Assembly (NCBI RefSeq): GCF_036647415.1
Contig: NZ_JAVXKG010000017.1
Span: forward strand, 1-64,000
Origin: Empedobacter sp036647415
GTDB lineage: Bacteria; Bacteroidota; Bacteroidia; Flavobacteriales; Weeksellaceae
DNA length: 64,000 bases
Direction: 5' to 3'
The number at the start of each line of letters is the position of its first letter. The stretch's first letter is position 1. Below, piece by piece: positions 41,491 to 50,908 of this stretch. The position numbers and the translations under genes were made by a program. The notes below the pieces were generated by a model. That model saw only the letters and a list, made by a program, of their open reading frames with translations. It ran no database searches and was not told the origin of the DNA.

Positions 41491-44490
41491 ATGTTAAGAA
41501 TTTCCTTAATAGCAAATTCGAGTATACAGTACCATAAATTTTCGAGAAATATTGATTTAGATTTTGGAAAAGATAATAAATTATTTTTTCACCAACCATT
41601 TGACAATAACTTACTTGATTTTATCTATGATCCTCTTTTTAAAGTTAAAACAGATAATGAAGATTTGTTTTATCGTAAAAACGAACTAATTGAAAAGGAT
41701 TATATTATCAATAATAAATTAAAAAGTGATTCAAATTTAGAGGATTGTAAAACTTTTACTGAATATTATGAACTATCAAATCTAAAAAAAGTTCTAAAAC
41801 ACTTTAACAATAAATGGATTCCGTTACCATTTTTTAAAGATAATTCAATCAACAAAGATTTAACTTATCCGACAGATTGGGTTCGCCTTTTTATTACATG
41901 CAATGAAGATTATTCGAAAGCAGAATTTGTACTTGCGATAGATACAAGTTTAGCAAAAAATGAGTATGATAAAACTAGTCCGCAACTAAGTTTTAATCCA
42001 GAAGAAAATATATATAAATTAAAATTTGAAGAAAGTTTGATTAGTAATTTTCTTTATAATGATGATAGCCAAACAAAATGGTTAGAAGGGTATATAGCAG
42101 ATGTTTTTTACGGAAATAATGAAGACTTAAGATTTGAACAACCTGTTAAACAATATATTTCTCATTATTTATTGTTACTGAAATGGTTATCAAGATTAAT
42201 GGATTTGCCAGAAATACAGCTTTTTACCGATGATACAAAAAAAATACCTGTAGACTTGGTTATTGATGTAGGAAATTCATCTACTTGTGCATTGTTGTTT
42301 GAGAATAATAATAATGAAAATATTCAGTTTGATAAGGTTAAAAAATTAATTATACAAGATTATACTCAACCTCACATTGAGTATGATAAACCTTTTCCGA
42401 TGAATTTGATTTTCAAGGAATCTAATTTTGGAGAGATCAATAAAGAAAAATACCACAATAATAAATTTGTTATACCAAGTTTTGTTCGAATTGGTTTCGA
42501 GGCAGATGATTTAATCAACAAAAAAGGAATTAATTTGGATTTAGGATATGAATTAAAAACATATAACTCTAGTCCAAAAAGATATTTATGGGATAATAAT
42601 CCATCTAATATAGAATGGGAATTTTCACCAGATTATACGAATCGAATCAAAAAAGTTTACTTAAATGGAATTTCAGAGCAACTAAATGCAGATGGATCAT
42701 TAACTAAACAAGGTGAAATTTTTGGATCTAAATCTCTTTTTTCAAGAAATAGTTTGATGAAATTTGTGTTCTTAGAAATGTTAATACACGCTTATATTCA
42801 AATTAATTCTTTTCATTTTCGTCAAGAACATGGTAATTTAACAATTCCAAGAACTTTACGACGAATCACAATTTCCTGCCCAACAGCAATGATACAATAT
42901 GAACAAGTTGCTTTGAGACAAGCGGCTGTTGATGCTTGTAAATTATTGAATAATTATGTAAAATTTTATTTCGATTCAGATGAAAATAAATTTTGGTTTG
43001 AAATGCCAGAGATTATTCCGTCAATAGAAGATATAAAAAAGAAAAACACAGAATTAGAAGATCGTAAAGATTGGATGTACGATGAGGCAACGAGTTGTCA
43101 ACTAGTATTTCTATATAGTTTGATTTCTAAAAAATTAAATAGTAATCAATATGTAATTTCTAATTTCATTTATAAAAATAAACCTAATTTAACGATTGGT
43201 TCTATTGATATTGGTGCAGGAACAACAGATATTATGATTGCAGATTATTTGCTTAATCAAGAGAATAAAACAATAGAATTAGAACCTAAACCAAAATATT
43301 GGGACAGTTTCAAAATTGCTGGAGATGATTTATTAAAAGAAATTATTCAACAAGTAATTATTGAAGGAAAAATTAATAGTCCTATTGATGAAGGTTGTAC
43401 GGGAGTTATAGAAAATTACGCGATTAATAATGGCATTAATAATGTATCAGATAAACTAAACGGTTTTTTTGGTGTAGATAGTAATAAAGTAGGGTATTTA
43501 GGGAAAATGATGAGAAAAGGATTTATTCATCAAGTTGCTATTCCGATTGCGATGTATTATCTAAATAACTCGAATAAGAATGAAGTTGAAGTAAAAACTT
43601 TTGAAGAAATAATAGGAAAATCTTTCACAAATAAAGATTTAATTAGTTATTTCGAAAGACATTTTGGCTTCAGTTTTCTTGATATCAAATTTACAATCCA
43701 ACCTAAAAAATTAGATCAAATAATTGCATCAGTTTTTGATGGATTGGTAAAACAATTAGCTTTAGTTCTTAATCATTATAATTGTGATTATATTGTTTTA
43801 TCAGGAAAACCCGCGTCGTTAAACAGTTTAGAGAATTTATTCTTAAAATATTTATCAATTTCACCGAATAATTTAATCAATCTCAACACTTATTGGATAG
43901 GTAAATGGTTCCCGTTTTCTGATCACAAAGGTTATGTAGAAGATGCTAAAACAATGGTAACTGTTGGTGCTATGATCTCTTTAACATCTAATCGTCTGAA
44001 AAATTTAGAAGATTTGAAATTGAATATAGAAACCTTAAGAAAAGAAGTGATTTCTACAGCTGATTATATTTTGAGAAAAGACTTCGATTCAACAGAAATC
44101 ATTTTGACTCCGAAGAAAAATGAAAATACTATTTTGATTGAAAATTTGCCTTTTCAATTTGGTTATTCTAAGTATGAAAGTAAAAATTATCCTATCTCAA
44201 ATTTGTATAGTATAAGCATTAATGAGGCTTATATAAGTCAACGTGCCGAAGGAAAAGAAGAAGAAATAAATAAAATAAAAGCCAAAATATTCGAAAAATT
44301 ACCTTTAAAAATTACGATTTCTAGAGAGTATGACGAATCGAAAGAAAACATATTTTTAGAAAGTATAGAGAATAATGAAGGAGATGATTTACCAATAAAA
44401 TTATTTAAACTAACTCCTCAAACATTAGGAACTGAAGATGGATATTGGTTAGATACATGCGAATTTACATTAGGAATTAGAAGCAATTAA
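41491..44490 (+). CDS. SrfB-type protein, actin/Hsp70-fold ATPase
   Basis: A 999-residue cytosolic protein resembling the virulence factor SrfB family. It opens with SLIANSSIQ, like the SLIxNSGIQ start of SrfB. Actin/Hsp70-type nucleotide motifs are visible: phosphate-1 LVIDVGNSSTCALLFEN near 255-271, phosphate-2 GSIDIGAGTTDIMIA near 570-584, and an adenosine motif YIVLSGKPASLNSLENLF near 767-784. No signal peptide or membrane helix is seen. SrfB was named as an SsrB-regulated factor in Salmonella, and its mechanism is unknown. This gene heads a ten-gene operon and is followed after one base by the SrfC-type gene, the expected srfB-srfC order. Confidence 0.82.
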   Translation: MLRISLIANSSIQYHKFSRNIDLDFGKDNKLFFHQPFDNNLLDFIYDPLFKVKTDNEDLFYRKNELIEKDYIINNKLKSDSNLEDCKTFTEYYELSNLKKVLKHFNNKWIPLPFFKDNSINKDLTYPTDWVRLFITCNEDYSKAEFVLAIDTSLAKNEYDKTSPQLSFNPEENIYKLKFEESLISNFLYNDDSQTKWLEGYIADVFYGNNEDLRFEQPVKQYISHYLLLLKWLSRLMDLPEIQLFTDDTKKIPVDLVIDVGNSSTCALLFENNNNENIQFDKVKKLIIQDYTQPHIEYDKPFPMNLIFKESNFGEINKEKYHNNKFVIPSFVRIGFEADDLINKKGINLDLGYELKTYNSSPKRYLWDNNPSNIEWEFSPDYTNRIKKVYLNGISEQLNADGSLTKQGEIFGSKSLFSRNSLMKFVFLEMLIHAYIQINSFHFRQEHGNLTIPRTLRRITISCPTAMIQYEQVALRQAAVDACKLLNNYVKFYFDSDENKFWFEMPEIIPSIEDIKKKNTELEDRKDWMYDEATSCQLVFLYSLISKKLNSNQYVISNFIYKNKPNLTIGSIDIGAGTTDIMIADYLLNQENKTIELEPKPKYWDSFKIAGDDLLKEIIQQVIIEGKINSPIDEGCTGVIENYAINNGINNVSDKLNGFFGVDSNKVGYLGKMMRKGFIHQVAIPIAMYYLNNSNKNEVEVKTFEEIIGKSFTNKDLISYFERHFGFSFLDIKFTIQPKKLDQIIASVFDGLVKQLALVLNHYNCDYIVLSGKPASLNSLENLFLKYLSISPNNLINLNTYWIGKWFPFSDHKGYVEDAKTMVTVGAMISLTSNRLKNLEDLKLNIETLRKEVISTADYILRKDFDSTEIILTPKKNENTILIENLPFQFGYSKYESKNYPISNLYSISINEAYISQRAEGKEEEINKIKAKIFEKLPLKITISREYDESKENIFLESIENNEGDDLPIKLFKLTPQTLGTEDGYWLDTCEFTLGIRSN

Positions 44491-44491
44491 A

Positions 44492-47278
44492 ATGAAAAAC
44501 TATTCAGATCAATTTATAAATACAATAAAACTTGGAATAGAAAATAATGTTTCTATTTTAGATCAGCTTATTAATTGGGGAAATGAAAACCTACGTTATG
44601 AAGAAAAAGATCAGTTTCTTTTAAAAATAAAAAATTCTAAAAATGTATTTCACAGAATTTACGAGAATATAGAATCTAAGCCTGTTATGGCAGTTTTCGG
44701 AGGAAGTCAAGTTGGGAAATCATATCTAATAAAAAATTTATTAAGTTCTGAAGGAGAACCATTTCTTATAAAAAATAATGAAATAGATTATGATTTCTTA
44801 AAAGATATTAATCCTCCAGGTGTAGGTGCAGAAAGTACGGGAGTTGTAACACGATTTACAATAGATCAAAACTTGAAATTTCCAGATTTTCCTATTCAGA
44901 TAAAATTATTATCCGCAAAAGATATTTTAATAATCGTTTTAGATAGCTTTTTTCTTGATCTCAAAAAAATCAAGAAATATGTTGCTTTATCCGATTTGAA
45001 TGAACATCTAGAGAAGTTAGAACAAAATATCTCTGATAATCAACAAGATTATTTAACAGATTTTGATGTTTTAGAAATCAAAGAATATTTCGAAAATCAT
45101 TTATCAAAACATACCATTTTATTTGAGAGCTTACGAGAATCTAAATTCTTTGAACGTGTTGGTATGATTATTAAAAACTATTCGCAGAATCAATGGTTAT
45201 CTATCTTTAGTATTTTATGGTTAAAGAATGATAATCTAAATCAATTGTATAGTTTGTTGATTGATTCTTTGGTCAAATTTAATTTTTCTAAGAATGCCTT
45301 TATCAAATTTAATGAGGTTTTACGTGGCGGAGGAGAAATCTTAGATGTACAACGTCTAAAAGAAATTTATACATCATCTGTCATTACACAAGTTAAAACG
45401 GAAGATGGACAAGTTGTACAGATTTTACAATCGTTGATTACAGCTTTAACGTCAGAATTGATTTTTACTGTACCAAAAGAATTGGTGGATGAAAAACCAT
45501 TCTTAAAACAATCAGATTTATTAGATTTTCCTGGTGCAAGAAGTCGTTTGGCAATAGAATTAGAAGATATTGATAACCAAATAATTCCTGATATGTTGTT
45601 GAGAGGTAAGGTTTCTTATCTATTCAATAAATATTCCGATAATTATAGTATTAATAATTTACTATTTTGTACAAATGACAAACAATTAGATGTTAATGAG
45701 ATTCCTGCATTACTTTTTAATTGGATAAAAAATAACATCGGTGAAAATAAAATTGAACGATCTAATGCGCTTCAAAATACAGAAGTTCCACCGTTATTTG
45801 TAATTTTTACATTTTTCAATAATCAGTTAAAATTTGATATAACAAACGATTTACATTACAAAGAGGATTCAGATTCTTTAAACTACAAATGGGATACTCG
45901 ATTTAATCGTTTTTTTAAAAACGAGATTGTTACTCAAACCAAAGATTGGGATACAGAATGGACGTTGATGAATCATCATTTCCAAAACTTTTACTTATTA
46001 CGCGATTATAAATATTCCTCAGATACATTTGACGGTTTTGAGATTGAAGGTAGAGAAACCAATTTAAAACCTGAAAGAGTTGATTACTTGAATGCATTAA
46101 AATCATCTTTTGAGAATTTTGAATTCGTAAATAAACATTTTAAAAATCCAACTGATGTTTGGGAAGATTCTACATCTCTCAATTCTGACGGATCTTTACG
46201 TATTATCAACAATCTTAATCTAGTTTCAAATAATCATACGAAGACAAATTATTATTTGAATAAATTAAACGAATTAATTACTGATATAAAATCGTTTTTA
46301 GAGTCACTTGTACATTCAGATGATGTTTCAGTGATAAGAGCAAATCGAATGAAGGATACCAATACATTTCAGTTTTCCTTCAATAATATTTTGACGAAAG
46401 ACACAAATGCATTCAATTCTTTTCTTAAAATTATTGGAACAGATACGGTAGAAAATTTCAATTTATTGAACGAAAATATTGTTGTTGATTCTTCTCAAGT
46501 AAGTAATAATTCATTTGATCAAAGCAATATCTTGTTCCTTCAATATCCAGAATTAAAAAATGCAAAATCTTATCAAGAAGCAATAGAAATCTTAAAATCT
46601 AGTCTATGGCTAGGAACGAGTGAAGAAGTTGAAGATTTTTTACACCATCAAAATATTGATAAAACGAAGTTGTTTGAACAAAAAGTTTCAAAATCTAAAC
46701 CAGAAATTTATACTGAGTTGATTTTTGAAAATTGGAAATCGAAGATTATGAATTTTTCTAATTATCAATATTTTACAAATAATGGATTATCTCAAAGTAG
46801 TATTGTCTTTTTAGCCGATCATTTATTTTCAATTGTTAAGAATAGAAATATCGAAAGTAAATTGACAAAAGTGCTAAATGATATTGTTTCAGAAACGGAA
46901 AGTAATAGAGGTATTGAAGAGTTTTTAGCCGAAACATTTTCTACTATAATCAATGATATTACCATCAATTTTGACTTAGATTTCTTTTCAAAAGATGAAA
47001 TTTCAGAAATTAATAAAATGCCGAATTATCGTCAATTTATTAATTATCAAAAATTTAATTTAGAACCAAATAATGATTTATCTGATTTATTTGAGGAGTC
47101 TGCAATTTTGAATTCGGAAGCAATTATGTTAGAAAAATATAATAAATGGATTGAGTTTTTGAGAATTTCTTTGCTAGTGAACTGTGGTTTTGTCAACTAC
47201 GATGAGCAAGCAAATTTACAACTGAAATCATACATCCAAAACCTTACTAATTTTAATCTTCAACTAGAGTATGAATAA
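44492..47278 (+). CDS. SrfC-type P-loop protein (Virul_fac family)
   Basis: A 928-residue protein with an N-terminal nucleotide-binding domain. Walker A VFGGSQVGKSYLI lies near residues 68-80, and a G3/Walker B-like LLDFPGARSRLAIE near 342-355. This VFGxSQxGKS...LxDFPGxRSR combination is what I recognise from SrfC, the 'putative virulence factor' encoded beside SrfB. The remaining about 570 residues are mainly helical and acidic, without membrane segments. It probably hydrolyses GTP or ATP and may use SrfB as partner. Its 3' end overlaps the next gene by eight bases. Confidence 0.8.
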   Translation: MKNYSDQFINTIKLGIENNVSILDQLINWGNENLRYEEKDQFLLKIKNSKNVFHRIYENIESKPVMAVFGGSQVGKSYLIKNLLSSEGEPFLIKNNEIDYDFLKDINPPGVGAESTGVVTRFTIDQNLKFPDFPIQIKLLSAKDILIIVLDSFFLDLKKIKKYVALSDLNEHLEKLEQNISDNQQDYLTDFDVLEIKEYFENHLSKHTILFESLRESKFFERVGMIIKNYSQNQWLSIFSILWLKNDNLNQLYSLLIDSLVKFNFSKNAFIKFNEVLRGGGEILDVQRLKEIYTSSVITQVKTEDGQVVQILQSLITALTSELIFTVPKELVDEKPFLKQSDLLDFPGARSRLAIELEDIDNQIIPDMLLRGKVSYLFNKYSDNYSINNLLFCTNDKQLDVNEIPALLFNWIKNNIGENKIERSNALQNTEVPPLFVIFTFFNNQLKFDITNDLHYKEDSDSLNYKWDTRFNRFFKNEIVTQTKDWDTEWTLMNHHFQNFYLLRDYKYSSDTFDGFEIEGRETNLKPERVDYLNALKSSFENFEFVNKHFKNPTDVWEDSTSLNSDGSLRIINNLNLVSNNHTKTNYYLNKLNELITDIKSFLESLVHSDDVSVIRANRMKDTNTFQFSFNNILTKDTNAFNSFLKIIGTDTVENFNLLNENIVVDSSQVSNNSFDQSNILFLQYPELKNAKSYQEAIEILKSSLWLGTSEEVEDFLHHQNIDKTKLFEQKVSKSKPEIYTELIFENWKSKIMNFSNYQYFTNNGLSQSSIVFLADHLFSIVKNRNIESKLTKVLNDIVSETESNRGIEEFLAETFSTIINDITINFDLDFFSKDEISEINKMPNYRQFINYQKFNLEPNNDLSDLFEESAILNSEAIMLEKYNKWIEFLRISLLVNCGFVNYDEQANLQLKSYIQNLTNFNLQLEYE

Positions 47279-48038
47279 ATTTTACGAAATAGCAACAGAT
47301 CATTATTTGCCTTTGTCGCATGATAATAATTATCTGTTTAACCATTATGATAGAATTACGAATTTTTTGACATTTAATATAGATCAACAATACCGCAATT
47401 TATTAGCAAAACCAATTAAAAGTGGATATAATATAGAATGGTTTTCAATTTATCCAAATCTTGTAAATGCACAAGGTTCTGAACACGAAGAGTTTGCTTA
47501 TCGTAAATATTATGAGTTTTTAGAAGTTATAAAACAACGTATTGAAAATTTTAAATCTCAACGCGATCAAGATGCGATTAATTGGGCAGAGATTTTAGAA
47601 AAAGTGTTCAATGAGCAAGATAATTTTATTTATACGAACGGAAAAGATATTTCTATAGTTTGGGGATGGAAATTTGAAAATAGCCAAATTTATAAACCTG
47701 CCTTACAATTAGCTAATCCTCCGATAGAAGAAGAAATTATTGAAGAAAATACGCCAATAGTAGAAAACATAACAGAGCCAATTGGTGAAAATAATGAACC
47801 GGTTCTTGAGGATGAAATTGTAGAAGATTTACCAATCGATGAACCAAAAGTTGAAGAAGAATTACCAGAAGAAATAATAGAAAAGGAGGATGAATTTCCA
47901 AAAGATGAGTCTTTAGAAAGAAAACCAGGTTTTCTAGAGTTTCTGAAATGGTTTGCTGGAACTTATTGGTGGTTTCTGATCGTTTTACTCGTACTTATTG
48001 TTTTAGTTTTTGTTTACAAATCATTGTTATATTCTTAA
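47271..48038 (+). CDS. Tail-anchored protein of the SrfB/C operon
   Basis: A 255-residue protein, not recognised as a named family. Residues 1-150 look globular, with several aromatic motifs including WFSIYPN and VWGWKFENSQ. Residues about 155-215 are a Glu/Pro/Ile-rich acidic linker. One hydrophobic helix at about 229-250 (WWFLIVLLVLIVLVFVY) ends five residues before the C-terminus. That is a tail-anchor topology, which would hold the N-terminal domain in the cytosol at the inner membrane beside SrfB/C. The eight-base overlap with the SrfC-type gene indicates tight coupling. It could be the local counterpart of SrfA only by position; sequence support is lacking. Confidence 0.75.
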   Translation: MNKFYEIATDHYLPLSHDNNYLFNHYDRITNFLTFNIDQQYRNLLAKPIKSGYNIEWFSIYPNLVNAQGSEHEEFAYRKYYEFLEVIKQRIENFKSQRDQDAINWAEILEKVFNEQDNFIYTNGKDISIVWGWKFENSQIYKPALQLANPPIEEEIIEENTPIVENITEPIGENNEPVLEDEIVEDLPIDEPKVEEELPEEIIEKEDEFPKDESLERKPGFLEFLKWFAGTYWWFLIVLLVLIVLVFVYKSLLYS

Positions 48039-48040
48039 TT

Positions 48041-48574
48041 ATGAGCAAGTTTTTTTATAAATATTGGTGGTTATATTACATCCTATTATTTTCATTATTA
48101 GGCTTATTGATATATGCTTTGTTATGGAAGGTTAATTTTAAACCTTATCAAGATATAATTAATCAGAAAAACACTGAATTAGTTGATGCACGCGAAAGTT
48201 TGAAAGGAAAAGATCGTTATATCAAGAATCTGGAGGAACAATTAGCGCAATGTAACTTACGTGAAAAGCAAAATACAGTACAATGTAACGCAAAAGTAGA
48301 ATCTGGAGGACAAGGTATGACAGAGACAACTCATAATCTAGGAAATTCACCTGGTAGAGTAGTTATAAATTTTGATATGATGGATGTTCCAGATAAGATT
48401 GAGGTTATCTACAACGGAAAAATAGTAGCGACTTCAACAAATTTGGTTTCTGGACAAGGGAATTTAAGTTTCAATTATCAAGCGTTACCTGGTCAACCAA
48501 ATACATGTATAGTAAAAATGTCTGCACCAGAAGCTGGTACAATGTGGGAATATGTTGTTAACTGTCCACAATAA
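48041..48574 (+). CDS. Single-pass periplasmic protein with coiled coil and beta domain
   Basis: A 177-residue protein starting MSKFFYKYWWLYY at 48041; the longer frame from 47948 overlaps the previous gene and has no homologous look. An N-terminal membrane helix (about residues 8-28) is followed by a short coiled coil (about 45-80, ending in EEQLAQCNLREKQ). The C-terminal about 75 residues form a beta-sandwich-like domain, GRVVINFDMMDVPDKIEVIYNGK. Two Cys (NTCIVKM and the terminal NCPQ) could form a disulfide outside. By charge, the N-terminus is inside and the beta domain periplasmic. Family unknown. Confidence 0.72.
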   Translation: MSKFFYKYWWLYYILLFSLLGLLIYALLWKVNFKPYQDIINQKNTELVDARESLKGKDRYIKNLEEQLAQCNLREKQNTVQCNAKVESGGQGMTETTHNLGNSPGRVVINFDMMDVPDKIEVIYNGKIVATSTNLVSGQGNLSFNYQALPGQPNTCIVKMSAPEAGTMWEYVVNCPQ

Positions 48575-49914
48575 TGAAAGAAAAAATTAAATACCCTTTT
48601 TATTATTATTTCTCAATCATTTTTTTTGTGATTGTAAGTGTTTTTTTTTGGTGGGTTGTCTTCAATAATTTTTCAAATGGAAAATATTTTTCACAACAAG
48701 AGATTGATTATAGACAAGATAAAGCTGTACATGTATTACAACCTATTAATCAAGACGATTTAATTATAGATTCTATTGCAAATAGACGAATCGTTTCCAA
48801 CCTGGTTAATATTGCATTAAAAAATAAGTCGAAAGACATTTATCAATTTGCAGATGAATTGAAAAAAGTCTACAAAGATTCTACTTATCAAATTGTTTAT
48901 ATAGATTCTGTCATCAATCGTCTTCAAGTAAAATTACCCGATTTAGATCGAGAAATTTTTAAAGATGAGGTTAAGAAAAATATGAAGAATGACAGTTTGC
49001 TTGTTTGGGATGAGATGATTTTTGAAAGCACAAATAACAATGTTGCTATAAACGAAGAAGAAGCTCCGTTTATGAATCAAATAGACATTCGGAATGCTTG
49101 GAGAACAACTTTAGGAACAAAAAAAACAATTATTGCGGTTATTGACAATGGTTTTGATACCCAGCACGAATCGTTGCGAGGAAAAGATGTAAAGTCTTAT
49201 AATGTTATTTCAAAAACAAATCAGGTTAATCCATCTAGTCAGAATCATGGTACACACGTTGCATCAATTGCAGTAGGTAACAGCAATAGGTATCAAGGTA
49301 TATGTCCAAATTGTGATTATATGCCGATAAAAGTTGAGGACGAAAATGGAATAATGTCGATGTCTTATGTGATTGATGCTATTCTATATGCGGTAAAAAA
49401 TAAAGCAGCTGTTATTAATTTATCATTAGGATCAGAAATTCCGTTAGAATTGGGAAATCTTTCTTTACAACAACAAAAGGAAGTAATCAATTCTGATGCA
49501 GGTGATTTACAAGAGTTTTGGAATGATTTATTTCTTTATGCAAACGAACGAAATTCTATTTGTGTAATTGCTGCAGGGAATAGTAGTGTCTTAACAGGTC
49601 TTGATGCTTTTCAACGATCTAATCAAACAATTAAGGTCGGTACGGTTTCCCGTAAAAATACCATTGCGAGTTTTAGTAATTTCGGAAATTATAATACAAT
49701 TTATGCTCCTGGCGAAGAAATTTATGGAGCTAAACCAAATAATCAATACGAATATTTAGACGGTACAAGTATGTCAGCACCAATTATTAGTGGGTTTATA
49801 GGTTTAATAAAATCTAAATATCCTAATTACAAATTTAATGATGTGATGTCATTATTGATGAAGAATACAGAAGAAGTCAACAGTATAAAACAACTTAGAA
49901 TAAAATCAATTTAG
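48574..49914 (+). CDS. Membrane-anchored S8 (subtilisin-like) serine protease
   Basis: A 446-residue subtilase with an N-terminal membrane helix (about residues 10-31) instead of a cleavable signal. A helical pro-region-like segment occupies about 35-160. The catalytic triad is complete: Asp191 in AVIDNGFD, His225 in NHGTHVAS and Ser399 in GTSMSAP, with the oxyanion Asn in VIAAGNSS near 336. The catalytic domain should face the periplasm. The ATG overlaps the previous stop by one base (TAATG). A protease embedded in the SrfB/C operon suggests processing of a partner or of a secreted substrate. Confidence 0.9.
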   Translation: MKEKIKYPFYYYFSIIFFVIVSVFFWWVVFNNFSNGKYFSQQEIDYRQDKAVHVLQPINQDDLIIDSIANRRIVSNLVNIALKNKSKDIYQFADELKKVYKDSTYQIVYIDSVINRLQVKLPDLDREIFKDEVKKNMKNDSLLVWDEMIFESTNNNVAINEEEAPFMNQIDIRNAWRTTLGTKKTIIAVIDNGFDTQHESLRGKDVKSYNVISKTNQVNPSSQNHGTHVASIAVGNSNRYQGICPNCDYMPIKVEDENGIMSMSYVIDAILYAVKNKAAVINLSLGSEIPLELGNLSLQQQKEVINSDAGDLQEFWNDLFLYANERNSICVIAAGNSSVLTGLDAFQRSNQTIKVGTVSRKNTIASFSNFGNYNTIYAPGEEIYGAKPNNQYEYLDGTSMSAPIISGFIGLIKSKYPNYKFNDVMSLLMKNTEEVNSIKQLRIKSI

Positions 49915-49919
49915 AAAAA

Positions 49920-50897
49920 ATGAAACAACAGAATTTTTTATTTGTAGATATCGTATCGTCGATATTTTTATTAATATTATTTATCGCGAATTTTTTAGGG
50001 TTATTATATATCTTACAAGGGAATATTATATTCAGTGCATTAGTAAGTACATTAATTATAATATGTTACTATTTCTTAGTTCAATTATTAGCTAAGAACA
50101 AGGAGTTAATGTTTAAAAATAAATTTATTCATTCTTCATCTGTTTTGTGGTTTTTTTACATTGGATTATTCTTCGTTAGTTTTGTTTTGATGTCACATTT
50201 TGTGAATGTTGAATTCAATGCTAAAAAACAAATTCAAGACGATGCATTATCAAAATTAACAATTGTAGATAGTGCGACAACTATTTACAAAGACCGTTCT
50301 AAAAAAGTAATAGAAGATTTTGAAAATGATCTTAAAACTAAACTTAAAAGTTATAAAAACACAGGTTCTAATAGTACTCTTAATGAATTAACTTCAAAAC
50401 CTTATAGTATTGATGCAAAGGTTTTAAGTGACAGAACGTATCTTAATGTTGATCAAGTTGCGAACGCTAAATTGACACCAATCATCAAAAATATAGAAAC
50501 AAACGCCGCTAACTTTGATTCAATAACGAAGAAAAATACGGAGAAATATAAAAGTACTTTTACTAACTGGAAAAGATTAAGTTTAGTAGGTACATATTCT
50601 ACTTTGAATGATTATATAGATCAATCCATCAATTTAATTAATGAAAAAATAGCACAATTTCCGATTGATAATTCTCCTATTGTAATTAATTACAACAAAG
50701 AAAGCCTTCCATTAGGCACTCCAAATGAATTTAATAAAAAATTTACCCCAAATTACATACTTCCAATTATCGTTGTGTTATTGATCAATGGTTTTATTTT
50801 AATTCCATTTTTTACAGAAAAAGTAAGATCGTATAATAATACGACAAATAAAATGCAAGAGGGATCAAGTAATAACGGAGGATCTATAGAATTATAA
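49920..50897 (+). CDS. Four-helix membrane protein with periplasmic helical domain
   Basis: A 325-residue inner-membrane protein, not recognised. Three helices cluster at the N-terminus (about residues 10-32, 36-57 and 73-95), and one near the C-terminus (about 280-298). The about 180 residues between helices three and four are charged and mostly helical (IQDDALSKLTIVDSATTIYKD and following), with a few amphipathic repeats, and should lie on one side of the membrane, most likely the periplasm. The C-terminal tail is Asn/Ser/Gly-rich. It follows the subtilase gene by five bases and could be the membrane core of the apparatus. Confidence 0.72.
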   Translation: MKQQNFLFVDIVSSIFLLILFIANFLGLLYILQGNIIFSALVSTLIIICYYFLVQLLAKNKELMFKNKFIHSSSVLWFFYIGLFFVSFVLMSHFVNVEFNAKKQIQDDALSKLTIVDSATTIYKDRSKKVIEDFENDLKTKLKSYKNTGSNSTLNELTSKPYSIDAKVLSDRTYLNVDQVANAKLTPIIKNIETNAANFDSITKKNTEKYKSTFTNWKRLSLVGTYSTLNDYIDQSINLINEKIAQFPIDNSPIVINYNKESLPLGTPNEFNKKFTPNYILPIIVVLLINGFILIPFFTEKVRSYNNTTNKMQEGSSNNGGSIEL

Positions 50898-50908
50898 AAG
50901 AAAACACC

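Noticed and set aside
47948..48040. Upstream extension of the 48041 gene
   Set aside because: The 31 extra residues overlap the membrane anchor of the preceding gene in another frame; MSKFFYKYWWLYY at 48041 starts a normal membrane segment.
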